Assembly (NCBI RefSeq): GCF_002531725.1
Contig: NZ_NWSQ01000001.1
Location: forward strand, 248,001-312,000
DNA from: Rhizobium sp. L43
GTDB lineage: Bacteria > Pseudomonadota > Alphaproteobacteria > Rhizobiales > Rhizobiaceae
DNA: 64,000 bases
Direction of reading: 5' to 3'
Under the pieces are notes generated by a model. The model made no database searches and had not been told where the DNA came from. It saw nothing but the letters and a program-made list of their open reading frames with translations. How positions within the stretch are numbered: the first letter of the stretch is position 1; every line of letters begins with the position of its first letter. Of the stretch, positions 8,634 to 18,398 are shown in pieces. A program made the position numbers and the translations under genes.

Positions 8634-9179
8634 ATGATCTTGAGAAAAAAATTTATCGTTTTGGCCGCCGTGATTATCGGCTTGTTCGCTTACACCAAAT
8701 TGATGGCCAAGATCGGCTCAGGCGCGCCGCCTCCGGATGCGCCGCTCGCGCAACAGGCCGACCTCATTCGCGTTTATAAATCCGAACGCCGCATGGTCCT
8801 TCTCAAAGGCGATATTCCCCTCTCGACCTATCGGATTTCTCTTGGGCAGGCTGCCGATGATGGTCCCAAACAGCGGGAAGGTGACGAGAAAACGCCGGAA
8901 GGGCGTTATGAGATCGACTGGCGAAATCCCAAGTCCATGGCGCATCTCAGCCTGCACATTTCCTATCCGAACCTGAATGACCAGCGCAACGCCGAATCCC
9001 ATGGCTTTCCGCCCGGCGGCGCTATCATGATCCACGGCCTTCCCAATGGCTGGGGCCTGTTCGGAAACGCCCATCGGCTGTGGGATTGGACGGATGGCTG
9101 CATTGCCGTCACCAACGCCGAGATGCGCGATATCTGGGCCAGCGTCCCCGACCACACCCCGATAGACATCATGCCCTGA
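8634..9179 (+). CDS. L,D-transpeptidase (YkuD family), membrane-anchored
   Basis: 181 residues. An N-terminal hydrophobic segment (FIVLAAVIIGLFAYTKLMA) acts as signal or anchor, so the enzyme faces the periplasm. The YkuD catalytic signature is present: His134 in IMIHGLPNG and the nucleophile Cys156 in WTDGCIAVTN, with the usual ~20-residue spacing. Such enzymes cross-link peptidoglycan or tether proteins to it through meso-diaminopimelate. The substrate side begins IRVYKSERRMVLLKG, the usual first strand of the fold. Monocistronic as far as seen, convergent with msrA. Confidence 0.88.
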   Translation: MILRKKFIVLAAVIIGLFAYTKLMAKIGSGAPPPDAPLAQQADLIRVYKSERRMVLLKGDIPLSTYRISLGQAADDGPKQREGDEKTPEGRYEIDWRNPKSMAHLSLHISYPNLNDQRNAESHGFPPGGAIMIHGLPNGWGLFGNAHRLWDWTDGCIAVTNAEMRDIWASVPDHTPIDIMP

Positions 9180-9213
9180 CCGATTGCCCAGACCGAATGC
9201 TCTGTCGGCTTCC

Positions 9214-9918
9214 TCAGCCCTTGGCCTTCCTGACGAGGACCGGCTGGCTGCGGTAGTCGGCGGGAAACAGCGACTTCAGGTTCTCGATCTTCGGCAGGTC
9301 GTTGTAGACGATATAGGGATAGGTCGGATTGAGCGTCAGGAAATCCTGATGATAGGCTTCGGCGGGATAGAAGCCGGTGGTTTCAGACACCTTGGTAACG
9401 ATCGGCCGGGCGAAGACATGTGCCTTGTCGAGCTGGTCGATATAGCGCTCGGCCACCTTGCGCTGCTCGGGATCGGCGACGAACAGCACCGAGCGGTATT
9501 GCGTTCCCCGATCCGGCCCCTGGAAATTCAGCTGCGTCGGGTTATGCGCCACCGAGAAGAAGATCTGCAGCAGCTTGCCGTAGCTCACCTCTTTCGGATC
9601 GAACCTCACCTCGACGGATTCGGCATGACCGGTCGAGCCGCTGCTGACGGTTTCGTACTGCGCCGTCTTGGCCTCGCCGCCGGCATAACCGGAGACGGCG
9701 CTCTTGACGCCCTTGACGTGCTGGAAGACGCCCTGGACGCCCCAGAAACAGCCGCCGGCGAAAATCGCGGTCTCGGTCCCTGCCCCGGCGGCCTCGTCGA
9801 CAGCAGGCGGCGGGATGACGACGGCATCTTCAGCGGCGCCTGCGGCACTCGCACCGATTGAAAGAACAGTTGCGGCAAGAAGCGCGGCTAGGCTCCTGCG
9901 GCGGGATGACGTGGACAT
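9214..9918 (-). CDS. msrA: peptide methionine (S)-S-oxide reductase MsrA, exported
   Basis: 234 residues. Reduces methionine-S-sulfoxide in proteins. The catalytic motif GGCFWG places the nucleophile at Cys57, followed by the family blocks GYAGG, VEVRFDP, FFSVAHNPTQLNFQGPDRGT (truncated here) and PAEAYHQDF. Unlike cytosolic MsrA, this one has a signal peptide (SLAALLAATVLSIGASAAGA), so it should repair oxidised proteins in the periplasm. The gene is 198 bp from, and divergent to, the alpha-2-macroglobulin gene. Confidence 0.93.
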   Translation of the reverse strand: MSTSSRRRSLAALLAATVLSIGASAAGAAEDAVVIPPPAVDEAAGAGTETAIFAGGCFWGVQGVFQHVKGVKSAVSGYAGGEAKTAQYETVSSGSTGHAESVEVRFDPKEVSYGKLLQIFFSVAHNPTQLNFQGPDRGTQYRSVLFVADPEQRKVAERYIDQLDKAHVFARPIVTKVSETTGFYPAEAYHQDFLTLNPTYPYIVYNDLPKIENLKSLFPADYRSQPVLVRKAKG

Positions 9919-10116
9919 GGCGCGACCTCCTGCGATCGCCCAAATCCTTGCTCATGTCAGTGAAAGCCGCAAATCACAAGGCGATCACTCACGCCGATGT
10001 GACAACCGGACGAAAGCGCCTGTGCGAAGTTGAAACAGCGCGCGAGTCGAGTTGACAATCTCGCGTGGAGTGAGGAGAGTGCCGCCGGTCAGAGCCTGCA
10101 TTTCCGGGGGGAACCT

Positions 10117-13100
10117 ATGTCCGTGCGCTCGTTCTTTGCTTTCGCGACAATCGCATTTTTTTCCACGATGGCCGTCAGCTTTCCTGCCGCCGCTGCGGAC
10201 ACCAAGCGCGACATCCAGACGATCAAGGACGCCGATTTCTTCGGTTTCGATCTTCGCACCGAGCAGAATGTCTCGCTCGACCAATGCAAGACCTCCTGCA
10301 TCGGCGACAAGAGCTGCAAGGCCTTCACCTACAATCCCAAGGTGAAATGGTGTTTCCTGAAGTCTGACTTCAAGACGATGAACGCCTTCCCCGGCGCCAT
10401 CGCCGGCAAGATCGTCGAGACCGCAGGCAAGCAGGAGCCGGATCTCGGCGCCGCACCGCGCCTGACCTTCCTGAAGAACGACCTCATCCAGCAGGCCCAC
10501 GACTTCCGGGACAATCTCGCCCTTACCGACGACCAGCAGGGCCAGGGCGTCGACAGCCTGACGGCCAATGCCCGCATCGACCTCACCGGCAACAATCTGG
10601 CCGACGCGCTGAAGTCCTTCCATGGTGCGCTGTCGATCACGCCTGACGACGCCGATCTCTGGCTCGAAACCGCCCGCGCCGCCGCGTCGCTCGGCAGCGC
10701 CGAGACCAACACGGCAGGCCAGGCCGTGCTCGACGCGCTGAACGGCTACGAGCTGACGCGCACCAAGGCCAAGCGCGCCGAGGCGCTCGCCGTGCTCGCC
10801 GATGCGCTCGACCGCAACGCCAATTACCGCCCGGCGCTCGATGCCTACAAAGCGAGCCTGGCGCTGGTTGCCTCCGACGATGTTCAGACCGCCTACCTGC
10901 AGCTGAAATCGACGCAGGGCTTCCGCATCACCGAACACACGGTCGATGCCGACAGCGCCACGCCGCGGGCCTGCGTCACCTTCTCCGAGGCGCTGATCAA
11001 GACCACCGACTACACGCCCTTCGTGACGCTGAACGGGGCAGCCCCCAAGGCGCTGGAAACCAAGGACAAGCAGATCTGCGTCGAGGGGCTGACGCATGGC
11101 GAAACCTACAAGATCGCCTTCCGCACGGGCCTGCCGTCCTCCGTCGACGAGGCGCTCGAAGCCCCCGTCAGCATCGACGTCTATATCAAGGACCGCAGCC
11201 AGATGGTGCGTTTCACCGGCGACAGCTTCGTGCTGCCCTCGACGGCGCGCCGCGGCATCCCACTCGTCTCCGTCAACCTGAGCTCGGCCAATCTCAAACT
11301 CTACCGCATCGGCGATCGCGCCATTGCGCCGCTCTTGACCAACTCGCAATTCCTGACCCAGCTCGACGGCTACAGCGCCCAGACCATCCAGGACCAGAAC
11401 GGCGAACTCGTCTGGCAGGGCTCGATCGACATCGCCAACGAGCTCAACAAGGACATCGTCACCAGTTTCCCGGTCGACGAAGCGCTGCCCGAGCGCAAGC
11501 CCGGCATCTACGTGCTGACGGCAACAGGCCCGAACGGCCCGGCGCAGGAGTGGGATTCGCAGGCGACGCAGTGGTTCCTGGTCTCCGATATCGGCGTCAC
11601 CACCTATGCCGGCACCGACGGGCTCAACGTCTTCACCCGCTCGCTCGCCTCGGCCAAGCCAATCGCCGGCGTCGAGCTGCAGCTGCTTGCCAAGAACAAT
11701 GAAGTGCTCGGCACCGCGACGACCGACGAAAATGGCCGCGCTACCTTCACCGCCGGCCTGATCCGCGGCACGGCGGCGCTGACGCCTGCCGTCATCGCCG
11801 CCAGGAACGGCACCTCGGACTACGTCTTCCTCGACATGACGCGGGCCGGCTTCGATCTCTCCGACCGCGGCGTCACCGGCCGCGCCGCACCCGGCGCGAT
11901 CGACGTCCTGACCTTCACTGAACGCGGCATCTACCGCGCCGGCGAGACGGTGCATGCCCAAGCGCTCGCCCGCGACACCGACGGTACCGCCATCGAGAAC
12001 CTGCCGCTCACCTTCATCTTCAGCCGTCCAGATGGCGTCGAAGACCGGCGGATCGTCAGCCAGACCAGCAATCTCGGCGGTTATACCGTCGATTTCCCGA
12101 CCCAGGAAAACGCCATGCGCGGCACCTGGACGATGAACATCTATACCGACCCCAAGGGCAGCGCGATCGCCAGCAAGAGTTTCCTCGTCGACGATTTCGT
12201 GCCCGATCGCACCGACCTGGAGATCAAGACCGAAGCCAAGGAAATCGGCACAGATACGCCGGCGCTGATCACCATATCGGGCAAATATCTCTATGGCGCG
12301 CCGGCCGCCGGCCTGACGCTCGAAGGCAACGTCGTCGTCAAGCCGACGCGCGAGAGTGCGGCCTATAAGGGCTTCTTCTTCGGGCTTGCCGACGAGGAGG
12401 CGAGCGAGGATTCGCGCCTGCCGATCGACGGCCTGCCGGAACTCGACGAGAACGGCGAGGCCTCGACCGACCTCACCGTCGGCGAGCTGCCGGCAACGAC
12501 GCAGCGGCTCAACGCCACCGTCTATATCAGCATGCAGGAAGCGGGCGGCCGCGCCATCGAGCGCTCGCTGGTGCTTCCGGTGAAGACCGAGCGGGCTTCG
12601 ATCGGCATCAAGCCGGAGTTTTCCGACGACCTGCCGGAGAACTCGATCGCCAACTTCACGGTGATCGGCGTCAATGCCGGTGAACAGAAGCAGGAGGCCA
12701 AGGGCCTGCGCTGGAAATTCTATAGCCTCAACCGCGAATACCAATGGTATCGCGAGGGAACGGCCTGGAAATACGAGCCGGTCTACACCGCCGAGCAGGT
12801 CGCCAACGGCAGCGTCGATGCGACGATGGACGGCGGCAAGATCGCCGTGCCGGTGAAATGGGGCCGCTACCGCCTCGAAGTGGAAAGCCCGGATGCCGAC
12901 GGCCCGACCTCCAGCGTTGAATTCGACGCCGGCTGGTTCGTGAGCTCGACCTCGACCGAAACGCCGGACGGGCTGGAAATCGCCCTCGACAAGGACAGCT
13001 ACAAGATCGGCGACACCGCCAAGCTGAAAGTCACCTCGCGCTACGGCGGCGAGCTGATGGTCACGGCAGGCACCGAAAAGCTGGTCGCCGTGCAGAATGC

Positions 13101-15585
13101 TGCGATCGGCGAGACCGGAGGCGAGGTCGACATTCCCGTCACCGCGGACTGGGGCGCCGGCGCTTATGTCACCGCCACGCTCTTCCGTCCCGGCGATGCC
13201 CAGGACAGCCACATGCCGATGCGCTCGATCGGCATCAAATGGCTGAAAGTCGATCCCGAACAGCGCGCCCTGCAGGTGACGCTCGACACGCCTGAAAAGA
13301 TGTTGCCGCGCGGGCCACTGAATATTGGCCTGCAGGTGGCCGGCGCCGGCGCCAATGAAGATGCCTATGTCACGGTCGCCGCCGTCGATGTCGGCATTCT
13401 CAACCTGACGCGCTACGAACCGCCGAACCCGGAGGACTGGTATTTCGGCCAGCGCCAGCTCGGCCTTGAAATCCGCGACCTCTACGGCCGGCTGATCGAC
13501 GGCTCGCTGGGTGCGACCGGCAAGCTCAGGACCGGTGGCGACGGCGGTGCCGTGGCGCTGCAGGCCAGCCCGCCGACGCAGAAGCTCGTCGCCTTCTTCT
13601 CCGGCCCGGTGAAGCTCGACGCCGAAGGCAAGGCCCACGTCTCCTTCGACATCCCGCAATTCAACGGCACGGCGCGTGTCATGGCGGTCGCCTGGACGAA
13701 GACCGGTGTCGGCCACGGCGTCAAGGATGTCATTATCCGCGATCCCGTCGTCGTGACCGCGAGCCTGCCGAAATTCCTCGCCCCCGGCGACAAGGCCAAT
13801 CTGCGCCTCGACATCGCCAATACCGATGCGCCGGCCGGCGATTACAAGCTGCAGCTGACCGGCAACGACGCGGTCGGCATCGACCAAGCCTCCGCCGCGC
13901 AGACGATCCGTCTCGAAGCCGGGGCGAAATCCGAGCTGACGCTGTCGCTCATCGGCAAAGAGCCGGGCGCCGGCAGTGTCTCGATCAACCTCTCCGACGC
14001 CTCCGGCCTGTCGCTCGACCAGACCGTCGACGTGCCGGTGCGCCCGGCATCCCTGCCGATCACCGAACGGCGGGTGCTGGCGCTGAAACCCGGGGCAAAG
14101 CTCACCGTCGACAAGAATCTGCTCGCCGACAGCGTGCTGCCCGGCGCCTCGATCAGCGTCAACGTCACCCGATCGGCCGCCTTCGACATTCCCGCCTTGC
14201 TGATGACGCTCGACCGCTATCCCTTGGGCTGCGCCGAGCAGACCACCAGCCGGGCGCTGCCGCTGCTCTACCTCGCCGAAGTGGCGAAGCAGGCCGGCAT
14301 CGAAAATGACGACGACGTGCACAAACGGGTGCAGGACGCCATCTACCGCGTGCTCTCCTATCAGGCCTCGGCCGGCAGCTTCGGCCTCTGGGGACCGGAT
14401 TCGGGCGACGTCTGGCTGGATTCCTACGTCACCGATTTCCTGACGCGGGCCCGCGAAATGAAATATGACGTGCCGGAAAGAGCTTTCGTGCAGGCACTGG
14501 AAAACCTGCAGAACACGCTGTCCTACACCACCGACATTAAGGGCCAGGGTGACCAGATCGCCTATGCCATCTACGTGCTTGCCCGCAACAAGAAGGCGGC
14601 GATCAGCGATCTGCGTTATTATGCCGATACGATGATCAACGACTTCCCGACACCGCTCGCCAAGGCGCATATCGCCGCCGCATTGGCGCTCTACGGCGAT
14701 GCGCAGCGTTCGAAGAACATCTTCCTCGACGCGCTGCAGATGTCGCAGCAGTCGATGGTCTCGCGCGTGAACCTGTCGCGCACCGATTACGGCACGATCC
14801 TGCGCGATGGTGCTGCGATCCTGGCGCTTGCCGCCGAAAGCCGGCCGGTGCCGCCGGTCATCCCTGATCTCGCCAAGGCCGTCGCCAAGGAATGGGGGCG
14901 CAGCAAATACAAGAGCACCCAGGAAGAAACCTGGATGCTGCTTGCCGCGCGCGCCATCCAGGGCGGTGACGATGGTCTGAAGGTCGATGTCAATGGCGCC
15001 GCACACACCGGTGCCTACATGGCACGCATGACCGGCGATGCGCTGGCCGACCATCCGCTGACACTGACCAACCAGACCAATGACACAGTTTCGGCTGTGG
15101 TCACCACCGTTGCTGCCCCGACGGTGCCGCTGCCGGCCGGCGGCGACGGCTTCATCATCGAGCGGACCTATTACACGCTCGACGGCGAGCAGGCGAATGT
15201 CAGCGAGGCGAAGCAGAACGAACGCTACGTCGTCGTCATCCATGTGCGCGAAACCAATGACTGGCCGTCGCGCATCGTCATCACCGACCTTCTGCCCGCC
15301 GGCTTCGAGATCGATAATCCGAATCTCGTCGACAGCGCCCAGATGACGAATTTCGACTGGATCGGCGAGATCTCCGCTGCCCATACCGAATTCCGCTACG
15401 ACCGCTTCGTCGCCGCCTTCAACCGTGCGGCAGGCGACAATCGCGAATTCAACGTCGCCTATGTCGTGCGCGCCGTCACCCCCGGCACCTACGACCATCC
15501 GGCCGCAAACGTCGAGGATATGTACCGGCCGGAGCTTTCGGCCCGCACGGCGACCGGCAAGATGGAGGTCGTGGCAGCGCAATAA
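10117..15585 (+). CDS. bacterial alpha-2-macroglobulin, thioester type, with PAN-like N-terminus
   Basis: 1822 residues. The ATG at 10117 was chosen for GGGGGGAA just upstream and for the signal peptide it starts (FFAFATIAFFSTMAVSFPAA). Residues ~25-85 are Cys-rich (DQCKTSCIGDKSCKAFTYN, then WCFLK) and look like a PAN/apple module. Macroglobulin-like domains follow, including the MG/A2M blocks FTERGIYRAGETVHAQ and YVTVAAVDVGILNLT. The reactive thioester motif is intact: Cys1372-Ala-Glu-Gln1375 within YPLGCAEQTTSRALPLLYLA. Such proteins trap invading proteases in the periplasm. The pbpC gene overlaps the stop codon by one base (TAATG), the conserved yfhM-pbpC pairing, in which the trap and a peptidoglycan repair enzyme are thought to act together. 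Confidence 0.92.
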   Translation: MSVRSFFAFATIAFFSTMAVSFPAAAADTKRDIQTIKDADFFGFDLRTEQNVSLDQCKTSCIGDKSCKAFTYNPKVKWCFLKSDFKTMNAFPGAIAGKIVETAGKQEPDLGAAPRLTFLKNDLIQQAHDFRDNLALTDDQQGQGVDSLTANARIDLTGNNLADALKSFHGALSITPDDADLWLETARAAASLGSAETNTAGQAVLDALNGYELTRTKAKRAEALAVLADALDRNANYRPALDAYKASLALVASDDVQTAYLQLKSTQGFRITEHTVDADSATPRACVTFSEALIKTTDYTPFVTLNGAAPKALETKDKQICVEGLTHGETYKIAFRTGLPSSVDEALEAPVSIDVYIKDRSQMVRFTGDSFVLPSTARRGIPLVSVNLSSANLKLYRIGDRAIAPLLTNSQFLTQLDGYSAQTIQDQNGELVWQGSIDIANELNKDIVTSFPVDEALPERKPGIYVLTATGPNGPAQEWDSQATQWFLVSDIGVTTYAGTDGLNVFTRSLASAKPIAGVELQLLAKNNEVLGTATTDENGRATFTAGLIRGTAALTPAVIAARNGTSDYVFLDMTRAGFDLSDRGVTGRAAPGAIDVLTFTERGIYRAGETVHAQALARDTDGTAIENLPLTFIFSRPDGVEDRRIVSQTSNLGGYTVDFPTQENAMRGTWTMNIYTDPKGSAIASKSFLVDDFVPDRTDLEIKTEAKEIGTDTPALITISGKYLYGAPAAGLTLEGNVVVKPTRESAAYKGFFFGLADEEASEDSRLPIDGLPELDENGEASTDLTVGELPATTQRLNATVYISMQEAGGRAIERSLVLPVKTERASIGIKPEFSDDLPENSIANFTVIGVNAGEQKQEAKGLRWKFYSLNREYQWYREGTAWKYEPVYTAEQVANGSVDATMDGGKIAVPVKWGRYRLEVESPDADGPTSSVEFDAGWFVSSTSTETPDGLEIALDKDSYKIGDTAKLKVTSRYGGELMVTAGTEKLVAVQNAAIGETGGEVDIPVTADWGAGAYVTATLFRPGDAQDSHMPMRSIGIKWLKVDPEQRALQVTLDTPEKMLPRGPLNIGLQVAGAGANEDAYVTVAAVDVGILNLTRYEPPNPEDWYFGQRQLGLEIRDLYGRLIDGSLGATGKLRTGGDGGAVALQASPPTQKLVAFFSGPVKLDAEGKAHVSFDIPQFNGTARVMAVAWTKTGVGHGVKDVIIRDPVVVTASLPKFLAPGDKANLRLDIANTDAPAGDYKLQLTGNDAVGIDQASAAQTIRLEAGAKSELTLSLIGKEPGAGSVSINLSDASGLSLDQTVDVPVRPASLPITERRVLALKPGAKLTVDKNLLADSVLPGASISVNVTRSAAFDIPALLMTLDRYPLGCAEQTTSRALPLLYLAEVAKQAGIENDDDVHKRVQDAIYRVLSYQASAGSFGLWGPDSGDVWLDSYVTDFLTRAREMKYDVPERAFVQALENLQNTLSYTTDIKGQGDQIAYAIYVLARNKKAAISDLRYYADTMINDFPTPLAKAHIAAALALYGDAQRSKNIFLDALQMSQQSMVSRVNLSRTDYGTILRDGAAILALAAESRPVPPVIPDLAKAVAKEWGRSKYKSTQEETWMLLAARAIQGGDDGLKVDVNGAAHTGAYMARMTGDALADHPLTLTNQTNDTVSAVVTTVAAPTVPLPAGGDGFIIERTYYTLDGEQANVSEAKQNERYVVVIHVRETNDWPSRIVITDLLPAGFEIDNPNLVDSAQMTNFDWIGEISAAHTEFRYDRFVAAFNRAAGDNREFNVAYVVRAVTPGTYDHPAANVEDMYRPELSARTATGKMEVVAAQ

Positions 15586-17666
15586 TGAAGCGGTGGCACA
15601 AGTTTGCGATCGGGTCCGCCGCCGGCATTGCTTTTGCCGGCGCGGTCCTTTTCGCGCTCGACGCTGCCGACAAGGCCTATCCGCCGCCACTCGACAAGGC
15701 GAATGCCGTCTCCGCCGAGGTGCTGGATGCCGATGGGCAACTGCTGCGCGCCTTTGCGACCTCGGAAGGCCGCTGGCGGCTGAAAACGGCAGTCGCCGAC
15801 GTCGATCCGCAATTCCTACGCATGCTGATCGCCTATGAGGACCAGCGTTTTTATGATCACGGCGGCGTCGACGTCTGGGCGCTCGGGCGCGCCGCCGTGC
15901 AATTGGTCAGCAATGGCCGCATCGTCTCCGGCGCCTCGACGCTGTCGATGCAGGTGGCGCGGCTGATCGAGCCGCGCGAAGGACGCTCGCTTTCGGCAAA
16001 GCTCCTGCAATTGGTGCGCGCCGTGCAGATCGAGCGGCGGCTGTCGAAGCAACAGATTCTCGATCTCTACCTCACCCATGCGCCCTATGGCGGCAATCTC
16101 GAAGGCGTGCGCGCCGCAAGCCTTGCCTATTTCGGCAAGGAGCCGCGCCGCCTGACGGTCGCCGAGGCGGCTTTGCTCGTCGCCCTACCGCAATTGCCGG
16201 AGCGGCGCCGGCCGGACCGCAATCTCAAGGCAGCCGAAGCCGCACGCAAGCGTGTGCTTGACCGCGTCGCGGTGACCGAGGCCGTCGGCGACGGCGAAGC
16301 GGAGCGGGCCGAGGGTGTCGGAGTCCCGCCGCGGCGCATGCAATTGCCGGCACTGGCCGCCCATGTCGCCGAAGCCGCACGGCGCAAGGAGCCCGATGTC
16401 CTCAAGCACCAGACGACCTTGAAGAAACAGGTGCAGCAGGGACTGGAACAGGTCGCGCGGGCCGCGGCCATGAAGCTCGGGCCGAAGCTGTCGCTTGCCA
16501 TGGTGATGGCGGATGCGCAAACCGGCGCGATCGTCGGCGAGGTCGGCTCGGCCGATTATTTCGACGCCAGCCGCTCCGGCTGGATCGACATGACGCGCGT
16601 CAACCGCTCGCCGGGCTCGACGCTGAAGCCCTTCATCTATGGGCTGGCCTTCGAGCAGGGCCTGGTGTCCCAGGAGACGATCATCGAAGACCGGCCCGCC
16701 GATTTCTTCGGTTACCGGCCGCGCAATTTCGACATGAGCTATCAGGGCGACGTCACCGTGCGCGAGGCGCTGCAGCTTTCGCTGAACGTGCCGGCCGTCA
16801 AGCTGCTCGATGCCGTCGGCCCGTCGCGGCTGATGGTGCGCTTTCGCCGCGCCGAGGTGCGCCCGGTGCTGCCGCCGAACGAGACGCCGGGTCTGGCGAT
16901 CGGTCTCGGCGGCATCGGCATGACGCTGAAGGATCTGGTGCAGCTCTATACGGCGCTCGCCAATCGTGGCCAGCCTTCCAGGCTCGGCGACGGCATCACC
17001 GGCACACCGGGCAAGCTCGACGGCGAACCGCTGCTGGAGCCGGTCGCCGTCTGGAACATCGCCGATATTCTCTCCGGCGTCATTCCCCCCGCCGGCGCGC
17101 CGCAGCGCGGCATCGCCTACAAGACCGGCACGAGCTACGGCTATCGCGACGCCTGGTCGGTCGGCTATGACGGGCGTTATGTGCTCGGCGTCTGGGTCGG
17201 ACGGCCCGACAATAGCGCCGTGCCAGGATTGACCGGCTACGGCACCGCCGCGCCGATTCTGTTCGAAGGTTTCGCCAAATCGGGCATCGCGACAACGCCG
17301 CTGCCCCGCCCGCCCGCCGGCGCCGTGCGCATCGCCCAATCCGAGCTGCTGATCAGCCAGCGGCGTTTCGCCCTCAATGCCAGCGGCCTGCTCGTCGCCT
17401 CCGGCCGCGAGCCGGCACCGCAGATCGTCTATCCGCCCGAGGGCGCCCATATCGATCTCGGTGCTGGAGCAGGCGACCTGTCACCGCTGATGCTGAAACT
17501 GCAGGGCGGCCGCGCCCCCTTCCGCTGGCTTGCCAACGGCAAGCCGCTGCCCGATCTCTCCCGCCGGCGCACCCAGCAATGGCTGCCGGATGGCGGCGGC
17601 TACTCGAAACTGACCGTCATCGACTCGGCCGGCCGCGCAGCAAGCGTCGGCGTTTTCATCGATTGA
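15585..17666 (+). CDS. pbpC: penicillin-binding protein 1C (bifunctional glycosyltransferase/transpeptidase)
   Basis: 693 residues. An N-terminal signal anchor (FAIGSAAGIAFAGAVLFAL) is followed by the GT51 glycosyltransferase domain with catalytic Glu85 in YEDQRFYDHGGVD. The transpeptidase domain has Ser345-Thr-Leu-Lys348 (SPGSTLKPF), the SLN box (LSLNVPAV) and Lys513 in YKTGTSYGYRDAW. The C-terminus (APQIVYPPEGAHI...QWLPDGGGYSKLTVIDSAG) matches the BiPBP_C domain typical of PbpC. It polymerises and cross-links peptidoglycan in the periplasm and is translationally coupled to the alpha-2-macroglobulin gene. Confidence 0.93.
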   Translation: MKRWHKFAIGSAAGIAFAGAVLFALDAADKAYPPPLDKANAVSAEVLDADGQLLRAFATSEGRWRLKTAVADVDPQFLRMLIAYEDQRFYDHGGVDVWALGRAAVQLVSNGRIVSGASTLSMQVARLIEPREGRSLSAKLLQLVRAVQIERRLSKQQILDLYLTHAPYGGNLEGVRAASLAYFGKEPRRLTVAEAALLVALPQLPERRRPDRNLKAAEAARKRVLDRVAVTEAVGDGEAERAEGVGVPPRRMQLPALAAHVAEAARRKEPDVLKHQTTLKKQVQQGLEQVARAAAMKLGPKLSLAMVMADAQTGAIVGEVGSADYFDASRSGWIDMTRVNRSPGSTLKPFIYGLAFEQGLVSQETIIEDRPADFFGYRPRNFDMSYQGDVTVREALQLSLNVPAVKLLDAVGPSRLMVRFRRAEVRPVLPPNETPGLAIGLGGIGMTLKDLVQLYTALANRGQPSRLGDGITGTPGKLDGEPLLEPVAVWNIADILSGVIPPAGAPQRGIAYKTGTSYGYRDAWSVGYDGRYVLGVWVGRPDNSAVPGLTGYGTAAPILFEGFAKSGIATTPLPRPPAGAVRIAQSELLISQRRFALNASGLLVASGREPAPQIVYPPEGAHIDLGAGAGDLSPLMLKLQGGRAPFRWLANGKPLPDLSRRRTQQWLPDGGGYSKLTVIDSAGRAASVGVFID

Positions 17667-17702
17667 GCATCGGCCTGAAGCTGCGATTTGACCCGGGAGC
17701 CG

Positions 17703-18164
17703 TCACTCATCGACGGACAACGCCAAACCATGCTTGACCGTTTTCAACGCGATCAGGCTCTTGTATTTTCGCACGAGCGCTTGTTGCTCATTCATCAGCC
17801 GGTCGACGAAGCCGTTATATTCTTCGAGATCGCGGACAGCCACCAGCAGGACAAAATCGACATCGCCGGTGACATACCAGCATGATTGAACTTCCGGCGT
17901 ACGGTCCAACCATCGCTGGAATTGCTCCAGCGTGTGTCGATGTTCGTTCTGGAATTCGAGCTCAACCAGAATGGACAAGGTTCGATCGACGGCCTTCGGA
18001 CTGACCACCGCCACGATCTTCTCGATGATGCCATCCTGCTTCAGCTTGCTGATGCGGCGTTCGACGGCCGAGGTGGAAAGATTGACGGCGTCGGCAATGA
18101 CCTTGCCGGGAATGTCGGCGTTTTCCTGCAGGATCGATAGAATGGTTCGATCGATGTCATCCAT
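17703..18164 (-). CDS. Lrp/AsnC-family transcriptional regulator
   Basis: 153 residues. The N-terminal AsnC-type HTH (MDDIDRTILSILQENADIPG, then LSTSAVERRISKLKQDGIIE) is followed by the C-terminal RAM/amino-acid-binding domain (LSILVELEFQNEHRHTLEQF, CWYVTGDVDFVLLVAVRDLE). It likely senses an amino acid. It is divergent from the EntS-like MFS gene at 18399 across a 234-bp gap, so that transporter is a plausible target, though many Lrp-type proteins act elsewhere. It is convergent with pbpC. Confidence 0.88.
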   Translation of the reverse strand: MDDIDRTILSILQENADIPGKVIADAVNLSTSAVERRISKLKQDGIIEKIVAVVSPKAVDRTLSILVELEFQNEHRHTLEQFQRWLDRTPEVQSCWYVTGDVDFVLLVAVRDLEEYNGFVDRLMNEQQALVRKYKSLIALKTVKHGLALSVDE

Positions 18165-18398
18165 AGCGTCGTTCCAATCATATACGCGGAAATTCCGCCA
18201 GAGATTTCAGGTCGGCGCGGTTTTCCCGCATCGTAAAGGCATCATCTCTCTGCATGACAAAACAATCACTTCTCTCCGCCATCAACGAGACTCGCGATCG
18301 CGAGAATTGCGCCGCATCGCCAGGCCAGGCCTCGACCAGTTCTGCGCGGGCCGCCTCTCCCCGCCCGTAAGCAAACCATTTTTCGCGGTTCACCCATC

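Noticed and set aside
9985..15690. 1901-codon open frame on the minus strand opposite the alpha-2-macroglobulin gene
   Set aside because: It mirrors a highly biased GC-rich coding strand, has His/Arg/Gly-rich composition, no domain and no ribosome binding site. It is a codon-bias shadow.
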